DNA of 64,000 bases from Lindgomyces ingoldianus. Lineage: Eukaryota; Ascomycota; Dothideomycetes; Pleosporales; Lindgomycetaceae. Location of the stretch: NCBI RefSeq assembly GCF_010093535.1, contig NW_022985186.1, forward strand, positions 1,024,926-1,088,925. The letters are read 5' to 3'. Positions within the stretch are counted from its first letter, which is position 1; each line of letters opens with the position of its first letter. The notes below the pieces were generated by a model. It was given only the letters and a program-made list of their open reading frames with translations, did not search any database and had not been told where the DNA came from. Of this stretch, positions 22,791-34,058 are shown piece after piece. A program made the position numbers and the translations under genes.

Positions 22791-23187
22791 ATCGTAGATG
22801 TGGTGGCGTTATAGAGGGATAGCTGTGCTAATAGAGAGGGTGGAGGAGCCTGGGGCGGTGAGGCGGGGTGGCACTTAGGAAGGAGCACGTATTACGCCAA
22901 GGCGCTAGTGGTATCCACGTGAATTGGGCCTTCCGACCTCTACGACGTCATTGCTCCTTGAAACATAACTAGACCACTTGCACAATCACTTGACCACCTA
23001 CAAAAGTCTGAATCATTTTTTTATTGCACATACATAATGACTTCTTGAACGGAGAGGCCAAGGAATTAATGTGGAGTACCCAGGCCAGTTGGAACGGAGA
23101 GTTGCGCCCTCATCAATCACGCGTATGCAAATTGTATTCCGAGATCGTCCTCACTGCTCACACCTGATATACATTTTGCCTCGCGGC
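22791..23187. other. Intergenic region between F-box and LysM genes
   Basis: This must hold the F-box promoter and the 3' end of the LysM transcript. A pyrimidine/purine-skewed stretch lies at 22815-22875. No further gene is seen. Confidence 0.45.
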
Positions 23188-25973
23188 CTAGCTGGATACC
23201 CCAATGCAATAGTAATAGCCTAGCCAGAACATTGAGTCGCATGCATTCCCATTATCCAGTATCTTGTTCCACGCGTACAAGTTAGCCAGTGAGATCTTGT
23301 TCCTGTCGGCGAATTTCTACGACAGTCAAGTCAGTTTACTATCAAATCTTTACTTGGACATCAACTTACCGAACAGAAGTCACCGTCAATCGCCTTATCA
23401 TAGCTGTTACAATTTGACACAGCATTATTATCCTGCGTTGGGCTCGGCGCCACGACGCCTACAGATGTCGTAGTCGTCGGTGCTACCGAAACCGGAGTCC
23501 GGGTAAGCGTAATAGAATCCGCGGTGCCGACACAATAAGCATAGCCGAGCCAGAAATTGTCTTTACAGTCTTTGGAAACCGCAGGATTCCATTTGAAGAA
23601 CTGTTCCAGTGTGATAAAGAATTTATCTGCAATACTCGAGCAGCTGTCGCCATCAGCGACTGTGTACCACGATACGCAATTAGCTGGCTGTCCGCTGAAT
23701 GTTGGGGCTGTGGGCTGTGGTCGCGTGCTTGAGACTGGTGAACTGATTGTCGTTGTCGGGTTGCTTGGAATGGCGGGCCCTGCAATGCAGTACGAATATC
23801 CTATGCATGGGTTAGAAGCTTCTGCGCCTGGCGAGCAAGTGCTTTAAGCATACCTGGCCAAAGACCTGTGCAATCCGCTTGCACTGCGGGGTTCCAAGTG
23901 AAGAGCTGCTGGAGTGTTATGTTGAAGTACGACAAAACATCCTCGCTACGACAACGTAAGTAATATCCATATTTGAGACATCGGCTGACGTACCAAACAA
24001 ACCAGTCCGGAACATCTCCATATTGAGTGCAATTTGGATCTGCTCCATCCTATTCAAACGGTAAGCTTCGATATACCAGCAGGCTAGAATCGACTTACTC
24101 TAAGGGGAAGCTCGGTATCCGGTCCATCCACCGGAGGTGGCGGTTCACCTACATAAAGCTTTCCGCAGTACTGGACATCTGGTTTAAAGGTGCACCCGGG
24201 GTCAGTAGCATTTCCTATGCCCGAATTCCAGAGACCGAAATCATCTAAATTGACGCGATAAACCTGTGCGGCGAATTCGCACAGATTCTTGTACGATGTC
24301 CCAGTAAGGTCCGTCTGCATAGTCGAGCCCTTAAAGTATAGATAGCAGTCATCTCTTGTTCCGTCCGCGAATGGTGTTTTCTTTGTACCAGTCGGTGTTG
24401 GTGTTGAGCCGGGCGTTGTTGGCGTAAGGGTTACTTTCGTGAACGGTAGACCGGATGGACCAGGTGTATGGAAGCCAGGCCTACCAGAATAGGTGTTTAC
24501 TACGTCAAATCAGCTTTCCTCCGGCCGGTTTTTGGAGTCAGCTTACTATCTCCCACGGGCGCAACACAATAGCTGATATCCAAGAGCAGATTGGTACAGT
24601 TCGCGTTGATGGAAGGATTCAGGAAGACAAAGTCGGCCAACGATATCCCAAATTTCATGGTGACCAGGTTACAGTAATCACCAACTTCAACATCGTACCA
24701 CTTCCCGCACCTTGTATTTGATTCGTCCGCCGCATCGGTCGGAACGGGAGCCGGAGTCACCGCTGTGCTCGGGGCAAGTGGTGGAATGTTGGTTGGTACT
24801 GTATATGTGCCTCCGGGGCTCGATATACATAGGTACGTTCCGTTCATATTCTCTAGATTGTAGCACCCGGCATTTATCACCTGAACGTTCTATCAGATGA
24901 CATGTTTCAAGGTTGTCATTTATGGGATGAACACTCACCGGATTCCACGCTTTCAATTGAGGGACAGTGATTTTCGCGCCGCTTGCTATCCCTTCGCAGG
25001 TGTCGTTAGTCTTTACTTGATAGATTTTGCATGTATTCACGAGGCACAGACTGCCACTCGTTGGGAAGTCACTGCAGTAAGCCGCAAGACTGTTATCCGT
25101 GATAAGCCATCCCGTCCCAATCCCTTGCGACTGCGACACTTTGTAGCAATCGTCTCCCGCCGTAAGCAGGTAAGTCTTCCCTGCACAAGTGAAAGGGGTA
25201 GGAGTGGGCTCCGTTGTTGATGGTCTGTAATCGTTAGTGAATCCCAGATGCGCATGTTTTGTCGGCCCAAATTGTACTCACGCGGAGAATGGAAGGCTAG
25301 ATACGGTTAGCGGCTGGCTAGTGATACTGCAACTCTGTGTCTTTGACTCGTAAACAGAGCTACTGCGCAACACCGGGCCGTCGTAATAAGGAGATCCGGC
25401 TTTCTTCTGTAAAGTCTTGATGAAGCAGAGATCACAAGGCCCAGGCGGGGTGACACCCGTTGGAGGCTGATCATCCCAGCCAAATGGGCTGTCTGTTTGA
25501 AGCTTTAGCTAATAGCGTTCTTTGACATCATGGCGACTTCACTCACTTCCTGGGTCAGCGCTGACGGCTGCAGCGGCGGATACTACATTGCACCATCGCC
25601 CAGAATCCTGCAAGCAGACGATATCGTAGTTGAACCGCATCAGATTAGGAATTACCACGAGAGGCATGTCATCGCCGTCATCATAGCCTACCCAGCTCTG
25701 CCCTGAACAGGATGTTGCAATGCTCTTCTCATAATTTTGCAATGCAGTTGAACATGCTGCCGTACAAGTCCGGTTCAGTAGAGAAGGTGGATAGAAGTAT
25801 CCGTACTGGAATTGAGGAATGACAGGACTGCATTGCACATCAGTGAGCAATGCATTCGCGCAATCAGTCGTCAAATTGGCCGGGACGGTGTTGTTCGAAA
25901 AGAAACGAGCGGACTCTGCAAGTGGAATTGCGCAGAGCGCAGCGACGACTGCTTGCAGATGTAGAGAAATCAT
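23188..25973 (-). CDS. Secreted multi-LysM protein, nine exons
   Basis: Exons on the minus strand: 25547-25973, 25282-25492, 24939-25224, 24547-24889, 24099-24499, 23994-24049, 23854-23945, 23370-23800 and 23188-23316, giving 791 residues. All eight introns are 47-57 bp, GT-AG, and every phase closes. The start gives a signal peptide (MISLHLQAVVAALCAIPLAE). After a Cys-rich N-terminal part come about six LysM-like modules: YQVKTNDTCEGIA..ITVPQLKAWNP (about 280-310), YDVEVGDYC..ISLADFVFLNP (about 375-410), a degenerate one in exon 5, NITLQQLFTWNP (about 580), YTVADGDSCSSIA..WNPAV (about 650-690) and ISLANLYAWN at the C-terminus. Pro/Thr-rich linkers separate them. LysM binds chitin or GlcNAc oligomers in the wall or apoplast; such fungal proteins can shield hyphae or mask chitin from hosts. 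It is divergent from the chitinase at 53344. Exon borders are my splicing. Confidence 0.85.
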
Positions 25974-26455
25974 TGTTGTCGTTGCGACGTGAGGGCCGAA
26001 CGACTGCAAGGCCGAGCACTGGCGGACCCAGCAGCATTTGCGAGATGCAATACATGAGTCCACGGAGACCTCGGTCAGATATCTCCCCCGTTTCGCATCC
26101 CCTCCGGTACACGAGATAGAATTTCCACAGTGGTCCTGACTGTGCCTGCATGAGGGCAAAGGGCGAACATTGGGCACTCACATTACCGGTAAGGGTTACG
26201 GTGGGTCGCCGAAAGCTCAGGAACGAATCAATATTATTGGTCATGCGAGCGGGATCACGATAAGAGTGCAATTTAGTACCCACCAGCCCCTTCAGTGATC
26301 ACCCCGGGGGCTAGCTTACGGGCGGACGCCTAGTGTTCGTCTGACTGTGTCGGGGTAGCCGAAGCTCTTAGGTTCGGCGAGAACCTATTACCGATCTTGG
26401 CACCTGACACATAGCCCCACTTAACGCACACTTTTGCAAGGAACAATTATCCCTT
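25974..26455. promoter_or_regulatory. Upstream region of the LysM gene, up to the RIP boundary
   Basis: About 0.48 kb of GC-normal sequence precedes the LysM start. A frame stays open upstream of the chosen ATG, but that ATG alone yields a signal peptide. At about 26455-26470 the composition switches to TA-rich transposon sequence. The core promoter should lie here; I cannot point to a defined operator. Confidence 0.45.
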
Positions 26456-27224
26456 GCTGTTCCCCTATAAATTACATAATTAATCGCTTAGTTTAAAGCT
26501 ACTTTTAGGCTTTATATTTTTTTTCTATATAGATTTAATTTCCTAGTTAGTATATTTATAAAGTGTTATCTAAAGATTAAAGTAAAGTTTAAGTATAAGT
26601 ATAAATATAAAAAAGGTTTTTACAAGAGTTTTAAAGTACATTAAAGCTAGTTTAGGTTAAAAAAAATATTAAAGGCAAGTATAATATCTACAATAACAAC
26701 ATATATAACTTTAATAAACTAAGGTATATAATAAGCTAGATATTTACTAACTAAACTTAGACTTAAAACTTTATTTTAAGCTGTAAATAATACTTTATAA
26801 ATATGCTAAGCTAGTTTACGCTAATACAGCTTAGATTATACTTAGTATGTAAAGAATTAGCTATACAAGCTATCGCTACTAGCTAAAAAGAAAATTCTTA
26901 CATAACTTGCTTAAGAATATGCTTAATAATTATCTACTTTTTATTATTATCTAGCTTTTAGAAGTTAGCTATAAAATTAGCTTAAAAAGGTTATCTAGTC
27001 TTTTAGTTATTTATTATTATTTTTAAAAATCTTTATCTATAAGTATAGTATATTACTTTAAAGGATTATATTGTGTTTAAAAGCTTAAAGAGTAAGTTAT
27101 ATTTAACATTCTTTTAGCAAATTTAAGAAGTGTTTTTAGAAATATATTCGTGTATAAAAAGTACTTTAGTGTAGTCTTAGTAAAAGTAACTTAGGTGCGT
27201 AAGAAACTTGCTTCTAGTATACAT
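26456..27224. mobile_element. Left-truncated pogo-type element
   Basis: The internal sequence (TTTATAAAGTGTTATCTAAA near 26550) runs to a mutated right terminal repeat ending AAACTTGCTTCTAGTATACAT before TA at 27225-27226. The left end is missing at the junction with the genic island. Confidence 0.6.
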
Positions 27225-27519
27225 TAATGTAGACTACAAGCAAGTTGCTTATAAACCTAAGTTGCTTACTTTTGCTAAGACTCTACTAAACTACTCTTTT
27301 TACACTAATGCATTCCTAACAACACTACTTAGACGCGGTAAAAGAATAGTAGATACAGCTTAGGCTCTAGGCTTTTAAATAAAACGTAACACTCTTTAAG
27401 CAACATGCTGTAGCTATGTATAGAGTTTTTTAAAAACTAATAAATAATAAACACATAAAATAACCTTTGTGAGCTAATTCTATACCTAACTTATAACAGC
27501 TAAATAATAATAAAGAGTA

Positions 27520-30486
27520 ACGTACTTCACAGGCGAGGTGCTTACACACCTAAGTTACTTACTTTTGCTAAGACCCTACTACACTACTTTTCCTACACTA
27601 ATGCATTTCTAATAACACTACTTAAACATATTAAAAGAATATTAAATATAGCTTACACTTTAGGCTTTTAAATAAGACATAATACTTTCTAAGTAACACG
27701 CTGCAGCTATTTATAGAGTTTTTTAAAAGATAATAAGTAACTAACACACTAAATAACCTTTCTAAGCTAATTATATAGCTAACTTATAAAACCTAGATAA
27801 TAATAAAAAGTAAGTAATTATTTAGCACATACTTAAGCTAAATACGCAAGGATTTCCCCCCTAGCTATTAGCTATAGCTAATATAGCTAATTCTTTATAC
27901 GCTAAGCATAATATAGGCTATATTAGTATAAACTAGCTTAATATATTTATTAAGTGTTACCTAAAGCTTAAAGTAAAGTTTAAGTGTAAGTATAACTATA
28001 AAAAAGCTTTTTATAAAAATTTTATAGTAATTTAAAGCTAGTTTAACTTCATAAAGAATCTTAAAGCTAAGTATAGCATTTAAAATAACAATATGTATAA
28101 CTTTAATAAAATAAAGTTTATAATAAGCTAGATATCTACTAAAGTAGTTATTATAAGTTGAGAGAGATAAGAATAGCTAAAAGCAGTCTAGCTAGGTAAC
28201 TAGAAGTAGACAACAGCTATCTAGAGCATTAATGCTAAAAAGTAGGCTATTCTACTTTTTATTACTTTTTAAGGTAGTAACTACTTTTTAAACTAGTAAC
28301 GTACTTCACAGGCAAGTTGCTTACACACCTAAGTTGCTTACTTTTGCCAAGACCCTACTAAACCACCCTTCCTACACTAATGCATTCCCTACAACACTAC
28401 TTAGACGCGCTAAAAGAACATTAGATACAGCTTACGCTCTAAGCTTTTAAACAAGACATAAAACTCTTAAAGAAATGTGCTATAGCTATATGCAAAGTCC
28501 TATAAAAGACAATAAATAACTATAGCGCTAGACAACCTTTATAAGCTAATTCTACAGCTAAATTATAAAGGCTAGGTAATAAAAAGAAGCAGGTGATTAT
28601 TAAGACTATACTTAAGCTATATGCGCAAGGAATTTCCCCTTAAATAGCATTTATAGCTAATATAGCTAATTTTTTGCGCGCTAAGCGTAATCTAGGCTAT
28701 GTTTACATAAACTAGCCTAGTATGTTTATAAAGCGTTATTTAGAGCTTAAAGTAACATTTAAGTGTAAGTACAACTATAAAAGAGCTTTTTATAAGAGTT
28801 CTAGGTTAATTTAGAGCAGGTTTAGCCTTATAGAGAATATTAAAGCTAAGTATAGCATCTAGAATAATAACACGTATAACTTTAGTAAGATAGAGTTTAT
28901 AATTAGCTAAATATCTTTTAACTATACTTGCGCTTAAAACTTTACTTTAAGCTCTAAATAACACTTTATAAACATACTAGGCTAGTTTATGCAAATATAG
29001 CCTAGATTATGCTTAGCGCGCAAAGAATTAGCTATATTAGCTATAAATGCTATATAAGGGGAAATTCCTTATGCACATAGCTTAAGTATAGTCTTAACAA
29101 TCACCTGCTTCTTTTTATTACCTAGCCTTTATAATTTAGCTGTAGAATTAGCTTATAAAGGTTATCTAGTGCTATAGTTATTTATTATTTTTTATAAAAC
29201 TCTACACATAGCTACAGCATATTTTTTTAAAAGTTTTATGTCTTATTTAAAAGCTTAGAGCGTAAGCTGTATCTAATGTTCTTTTAGCGCGTCTAAGTAG
29301 TGTTGTAGGGAATGCATTAGTGTAGGAAGGGTAGTTTAGTAGGGTCTTAGCAAAAGTAAGCAACTTAGGTGTGTAAGCAACTCGCCTGTGAAGTACGTTA
29401 TAAAAAAAAATTTTACTTTAAAATTAAGTTATTATAATCTTTAAGCGCAGCTAGACTACTAATTAGCTTAGTTTAGACTAGTTAAAGGACTTTAATGCAT
29501 ATATAAAAAAGTGTACTATTAGTAGCTACTGTTTACTAGTTATTAATAGCTATAAGAGCTATAACTTACTTTATTTTTAGTAATACTATAAAAATAATAA
29601 GATTATTACTCTTTATAGGCCTTTTTACTTATTAGACTTTTTATAGCTACTTAATATAGATTGTTTTACTTCTTTAAAAAAGGCATATAAGTGCTAAGCT
29701 AAAAACCTTATGCGTAACTAGATTACTTATATTATAAAAATAAAGTGTCTACTATGCTTTAAAGTAGCTTATAATGCTATAATTACTTTTAGTAATATTT
29801 AAAAAAAGTTTTAAAGAGCTAGATTAGTTCTTTTTAACTTATAATAAGTTATAATAAGCCTTAATATAAAGTTACGCACTCTATTACTACTACTACTTAT
29901 ATATAATAAGCCTTACTAGTTATAAACCTTAAGTAATACTTTAAAACTTAAGTTATAATTAATGCTTATAAAAATAAAAATTTAAAAGTATATAAATAGT
30001 TTACTAACTTTTATAGTTAAAGTGTTTAAAAAAGTCTTAAAAAAGGCAGTAATAATTACACATAAGCTAGTGTTAGTGTAATAAGAAATTACTAAGCTTT
30101 AAGTAGCTAATAAGGCTACTACATAACATAAATTATATAAAAGAAAGTAAATTAAAGTAAAAAAGACTTTAATAATTAAAAGAGGCTTATACTTAATAGC
30201 TTTAAAAAAGTTTAGAGCGCGTAGTAATAGAAAAAAGGTAAAGAAGCAGGTGTAAGCTAAAGTAGGTAAGCTATCCTAAAGGCGCTACAGATAGTGCAAT
30301 TAGACTAGGCATAACACATAAATGTATAAGCAAAAAGCAGAAGTAGTATCTAAATAATATTCTAGGCTGTACTGTACTATATAGTGCTAGAGCAGGTTAT
30401 TATAGGCTATAATAGAGTTTGTTAGGGTAGAGTCTTAGCAAAAGTAAGCAACTTAGGTGTGTAAGCAACTTGCTTGTAAAGTCTGT
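27520..30486 (+). mobile_element. Full-length pogo-type transposon (1.87 kb), interrupted
   Basis: The ends are ACGTACTTCACAGGCGAGGT and its inverse CTTGCTTGTAAAGTCTGT, with TA at 27518-27519 and 30487-30488. Without the inner element (28299-29398 plus TA) it is 1865 bp. On the plus strand near 29530-29700 a dead transposase is readable: INSYKSYNLL, NNKIITLY, then a tract ending FTSLKKAYK. It corresponds to the catalytic core of the pogo/Fot1 DDE family (xDGHxSH; PPHTSHLLQPLDVG), with D-to-N, G-to-S and H-to-Y changes as RIP would give. Confidence 0.8.
28299..29398. mobile_element. Long-TIR pogo-type element, 1100 bp, innermost
   Basis: The ends are ACGTACTTCACAGGCAAG and CTCGCCTGTGAAGTACGT, flanked by TA (28297-28298 and 29399-29400). 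The two halves form an inverted repeat of about 450 bp around a short core. Its ends are the cleanest of the family (AAGACCCTACTAAACCACCC), so it is probably the latest to arrive. It has no coding capacity. Confidence 0.85.
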
Positions 30487-30804
30487 TAGGTAATTATTAA
30501 GAATATACTTTAGCTATATGCGTAAGAATTTTCCTCTTAGCTAGTAGCTATAGCTAATATAGCTAATTCTTTACACGCTAAGCATAATCTACGCTATATT
30601 AGCAGAAACTAGCATAGTACATTTATAAAGTGTTATCTAGAGCATAAAGTAAAGTTAAAGAGTAAGTATAACTATACAAAGGCTTTTTATAAGAATTCTA
30701 AAGTATTTTAAAGCTTGCTTAGCCTTATAGAGAATATTAAAGCTAAGTATAGCATCTAGAATAATAAAATATATAACTTTAATAAGAAAAGCGTTATAAT
30801 AAGC

Positions 30805-31352
30805 TGCAACGACAGGGCTCTATACCACTCTACTAGTACAACTAAAAGGTATGAATAATTAACTAACGTTAATTTTTAAGTTTAGAATAGTATATATACC
30901 TGTTGCACGTAAGCGCTATCTTAGCCTTACATTATCCCGCTTCTTAGCAGACGCATGTCCCAGGCGTCACATGACCTACCCGCAGCTTAGAGGCGCCATG
31001 CGCATGACTTAGTTACCAGCCAGAGGCTGACCACCTGCGGCCTAGAGGCGCGGGATAAATAACAACGCTTAGTGGCCCCACTAGCTAGGCCATATACACT
31101 AGACCTTCTAGCAGCAACAATGTAGCGCTAGAAGAGCCTGCCTTATGTTTTAGTCTAAAAACTAGCTTAAAGCTAACTAAAGTGTAAGTTAAACACTAAC
31201 TGTTCTTGTTATTAGTTAATTATTATATAAGAACAAAGCTTTACACTACTCTGCTAATACAACTAAAAGGTATAAATAATTAACTAACGTTAATTTTTAG
31301 GTACAGAATAGTATATATACCTGTCGCACGTAAGCGCCATCTCGGCCTTACA
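30805..31352. mobile_element. TRIM-like miniature LTR retroelement (548 bp)
   Basis: Two 127-bp direct terminal repeats (30805-30931 and 31226-31352) enclose a 294-bp GC-richer non-coding core, flanked by the 5-bp target duplication TAAGC (30800-30804 and 31353-31357). The repeats share ACTAAAAGGTAT and AGTATATATACCTG and end CCTTACA. The inverted-orientation sibling is at 45997-46545. With no gag or pol, it would need another element's proteins to move. Confidence 0.85.
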
Positions 31353-31460
31353 TAAGCTAGATATCTACTAACTATACTTATACTTAAAACTTAACCTTAA
31401 GCTTTAAATAATACTTTATAAACATACTAGGCTAATTTCTACTAACATAGCCTATATTAC

Positions 31461-32236
31461 TATATTAATATTAAGTCTACCTATTATTAAAGCTAAGTAT
31501 TGTTTAAACGTACGTTTTTTACTATTTATAATGTTTTTAATCTTAGGTATATATTTAGCAAGGTAAATTTAAGAAGGCTGAAAAGTACCTAAAAGGTCTT
31601 TTATACTAAAAGTAGTAAAGAAAATTTAAAGCATTTTAAAAATTAATTTAGAAGTTAGTAGAGGTTAATTAAGGCTACTAGTTTTTAACATACTTAATTA
31701 ATGCTTATAACTAAATAATTTAGCTTTTAAGAGCTATGTTACTATAGTTTAACTTTAAATTAGGTACGGTTTTAGCTTTAAGCTCTAACGAAAGAAGTTT
31801 AGCTATTATTAAAGTAGGTAGTTGTTAAGCTCTAGTAGTATGCATATTGTCTTAGCTACAGCTAGAGTGTGTTATAGGCTTTACACTAGAATCTAAAAAT
31901 AGTTAAGAGTTAAGCATTAGTATTTATCTTTGCTCTTAATAGGTGATTAGTAGTCTCTAAGTTTTAAGTTTAGTATACTTTTTATAACTCTTCTAAAAGT
32001 AATTTTAATTATAACATATAATAAGTTATATACTAAAACTGTTTAGTTAATAAAAAGTCTTTAAAATCTTATAACAATACCTAAATAATTTAATATACTA
32101 CTATGTAGGTGGTATAACTTTAACTAAATTAAACACATTTTAAGCTTAGCTAAGATTAATTAAATAATTAATGTAATATTATTAAAAAAACTATTACTAG
32201 TAAAAGTAGGTTTTTTAATATAATATAACAGCATAG
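31461..32236. other. RIP-degraded repeat sequence, family unknown
   Basis: The sequence is TA-rich with no open frame. No terminal repeat or match to the other families in this window is visible to me. Confidence 0.45.
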
Positions 32237-32241
32237 GTAAG

Positions 32242-32853
32242 TGTTACAGTCTGCGGTTGGACCACCGTGACCCCACCTTTGGTGCTCTAGAGTCTCGACG
32301 AATCGGCATGGGAACCACTTACTAGCTGGCAAACGATTGGCCCGGCCCGACCCGGAACACCGATGCCAACGAACGAATGTGTCATCTAATGAGGAGAAGG
32401 ATGACGGGTGCCTGGAACGCTAAACCAAGTCTAAGAACGCTTGACGCGCTTAACAGAGTTACTAAGAGCAGCTCGCTCTAGCAAGGTAAGCAAGACTAAG
32501 TAAGGTCTTAGCACTAAGTACTATGTATATAATTAGCTTAGAAAACACCTTTTAAAAGGTGTGTTTAACAGTTGTGTTTATTATTAGTATAGACAGAGTT
32601 AATATTAAGCTTTTTAAAAAGCTTTAATACTATTTGTATTTTTAGCTGTATAAATACCTCTATTCTGTTCAGCCTCTTAAACTGTTTAACCCAGCGCTCC
32701 ATACCGCTTAGTACAGGGCAAACCACGATCCGGCCGTCCTTAACCTCTCTAATACCTGAGCCTGCGCGGGACTGTACACCCCGCCGCGCCTCCCCTTCTT
32801 CACGCACCACCCCTCCGGCCCGAGTGCTTCCTAAGGAAGCAGGGATTGTAACA
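32242..32853. mobile_element. Solo LTR, 612 bp
   Basis: It starts TGTTACAGTCTGCGG and ends GGGATTGTAACA (TG..CA with a 6-bp inverted TGTTAC/GTAACA tip), flanked by a perfect GTAAG duplication (32237-32241 and 32854-32858). GC-rich stretches are intact (GCCCGGCCCGACCCGG), so RIP has barely touched it. No second copy or internal domain is adjacent, which fits LTR-LTR recombination. The short frame inside (32565-32810) is not taken as a gene. Confidence 0.8.
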
Positions 32854-32858
32854 GTAAG

Positions 32859-33433
32859 ATAATAGGTGTAAATGCAAGGTAAATAGACTTAAAGGCATAT
32901 AGAATAGCATAGAGACTTAGAAACCTAGGAATTTTATTAACATCTATAAACCTTATATAAGAGGATATTAGAAAACTACTAAACTAGCTAAGAGGAGAGG
33001 TGCGCCTAAATACTTAGTGGAATAGAGGTAGCGCAGAAGCTAGGGCACAGTTAGGGTAGATATAAGAAACCTTTAGATATTAGTTTGTTAGGTAACCTAA
33101 GATAGAATATTCTAAGCACATTCTTCTAAGTATTGTTTTTAGAATTTTATTTAAATTATCTTTTACTATTTAGCTTAACTTTTAATACTTAATATACACT
33201 TTTAGCTAGCATATTTATTTATTAAATGCTACTAAGTCTTGTAAAATCTTTACACTACTAAAATTTAGCTTAATTTTAAATAACATAGTTTTAAAATCTA
33301 TTAGTGCCTTAAAGAAGTTAGCAGCTTTTAAGAACAAGAATATATCTACTTAGTAGGTAGAGCTATTTTTAAAACCTTTATATAGAGTTAGCGAAGATTT
33401 CTTAACTATTCTACTATACTTATATATATATAA
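32859..33433. other. AT-rich repeat debris
   Basis: No gene or recognised terminal structure was found. The sequence is heavily TA-biased. Confidence 0.4.
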
Positions 33434-33439
33434 ATATAC

Positions 33440-33742
33440 TGTTGCGTCGCTAAAAGGTCAACCTCCTAGCTAGCATAGCAGAAGAATATATATAGGCGGA
33501 TAATTGTATGCGACATATTGTAATAAGGTAGGCGCCCCGCCTGCCAAGCCGATACTATACGACTTTCCCCACTGTTCCTAAAGGTACGCACGAGAATACT
33601 TAAGCTAAGTATTCTCGCATAGTATAATATATATATAGGTAATGCTAGGGTAAGCACTAGCACTAGCGGTTGTCTCTAGCCTAGCCTAAACCTCTATGAG
33701 CGAGAGAAGGCCACGTGGTTGACTAGGCCGACCTCGTTACAC
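33440..33742. mobile_element. LTR-like unit, 303 bp
   Basis: The unit begins TGTTGCGTCGC and ends CTCGTTACAC between identical ATATAC hexamers (33434-33439 and 33743-33748). It includes the palindrome GAGAATACTTAAGCTAAGTATTCTC. A 76-bp fragment of the same family is at 1235. A 6-bp duplication is unusual for LTRs, and TA-rich flanks could match by chance, so this is tentative. Confidence 0.5.
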
Positions 33743-33748
33743 ATATAC

Positions 33749-34058
33749 TATAAGATGTAAACCCTTGTTATATAAGCAGCTATCTGTTGATAAAAAACAT
33801 AGAACTTACTGTCTTTAACTTCTACTATTAATATCTGTATAATTACTAACTATATATTTTATGTATTCTAGTATATTTGTATAGAGATACCTATAAATTC
33901 ATACTGAAAATTTTAACTAATTCTAGTAAATAGTTGTAAAGATACCTTTACTTATTAAGTAGATTTTTCCTAGTGTTTTCTAGGAACTGACTTGCTTAGA
34001 GTAACAAGTTGCTAATAAAGTATATAAAACTAAGGTGTTTCCTAAACAAGCAGGCTAT
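33749..34058. other. Repeat debris and left arm of a third-family TIR element
   Basis: Most of this stretch is unassigned. From about 34020, ACAAGCAGGCTAT continues at 45393 after the gypsy nest (GCTATAGAGGTAAATAGTCTAC), matching the family seen at 13939 and 59162. Confidence 0.45.

Larger units (their letters stand above)
27227..31460. mobile_element. Outer pogo-type element of a multi-level nest
   Basis: The left end is ATGTAGACTACAAGCAAGTT at 27227, between TA dinucleotides. The element is interrupted at 27518 by a 2.97-kb insertion and resumes at 30489 with GGTAATTATTAAGAATATAC, exactly where the family consensus continues. It is interrupted again by the TRIM-like element (30805-31352), resumes at 31358 (TAGATATCTACTAACTATAC), then fades near 31460 without a recognisable right end. 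Confidence 0.7.

Noticed and set aside
32565..32810. 81-codon frame with an arginine-rich start
   Set aside because: It lies wholly inside a solo LTR with exact boundaries and has no domain character.
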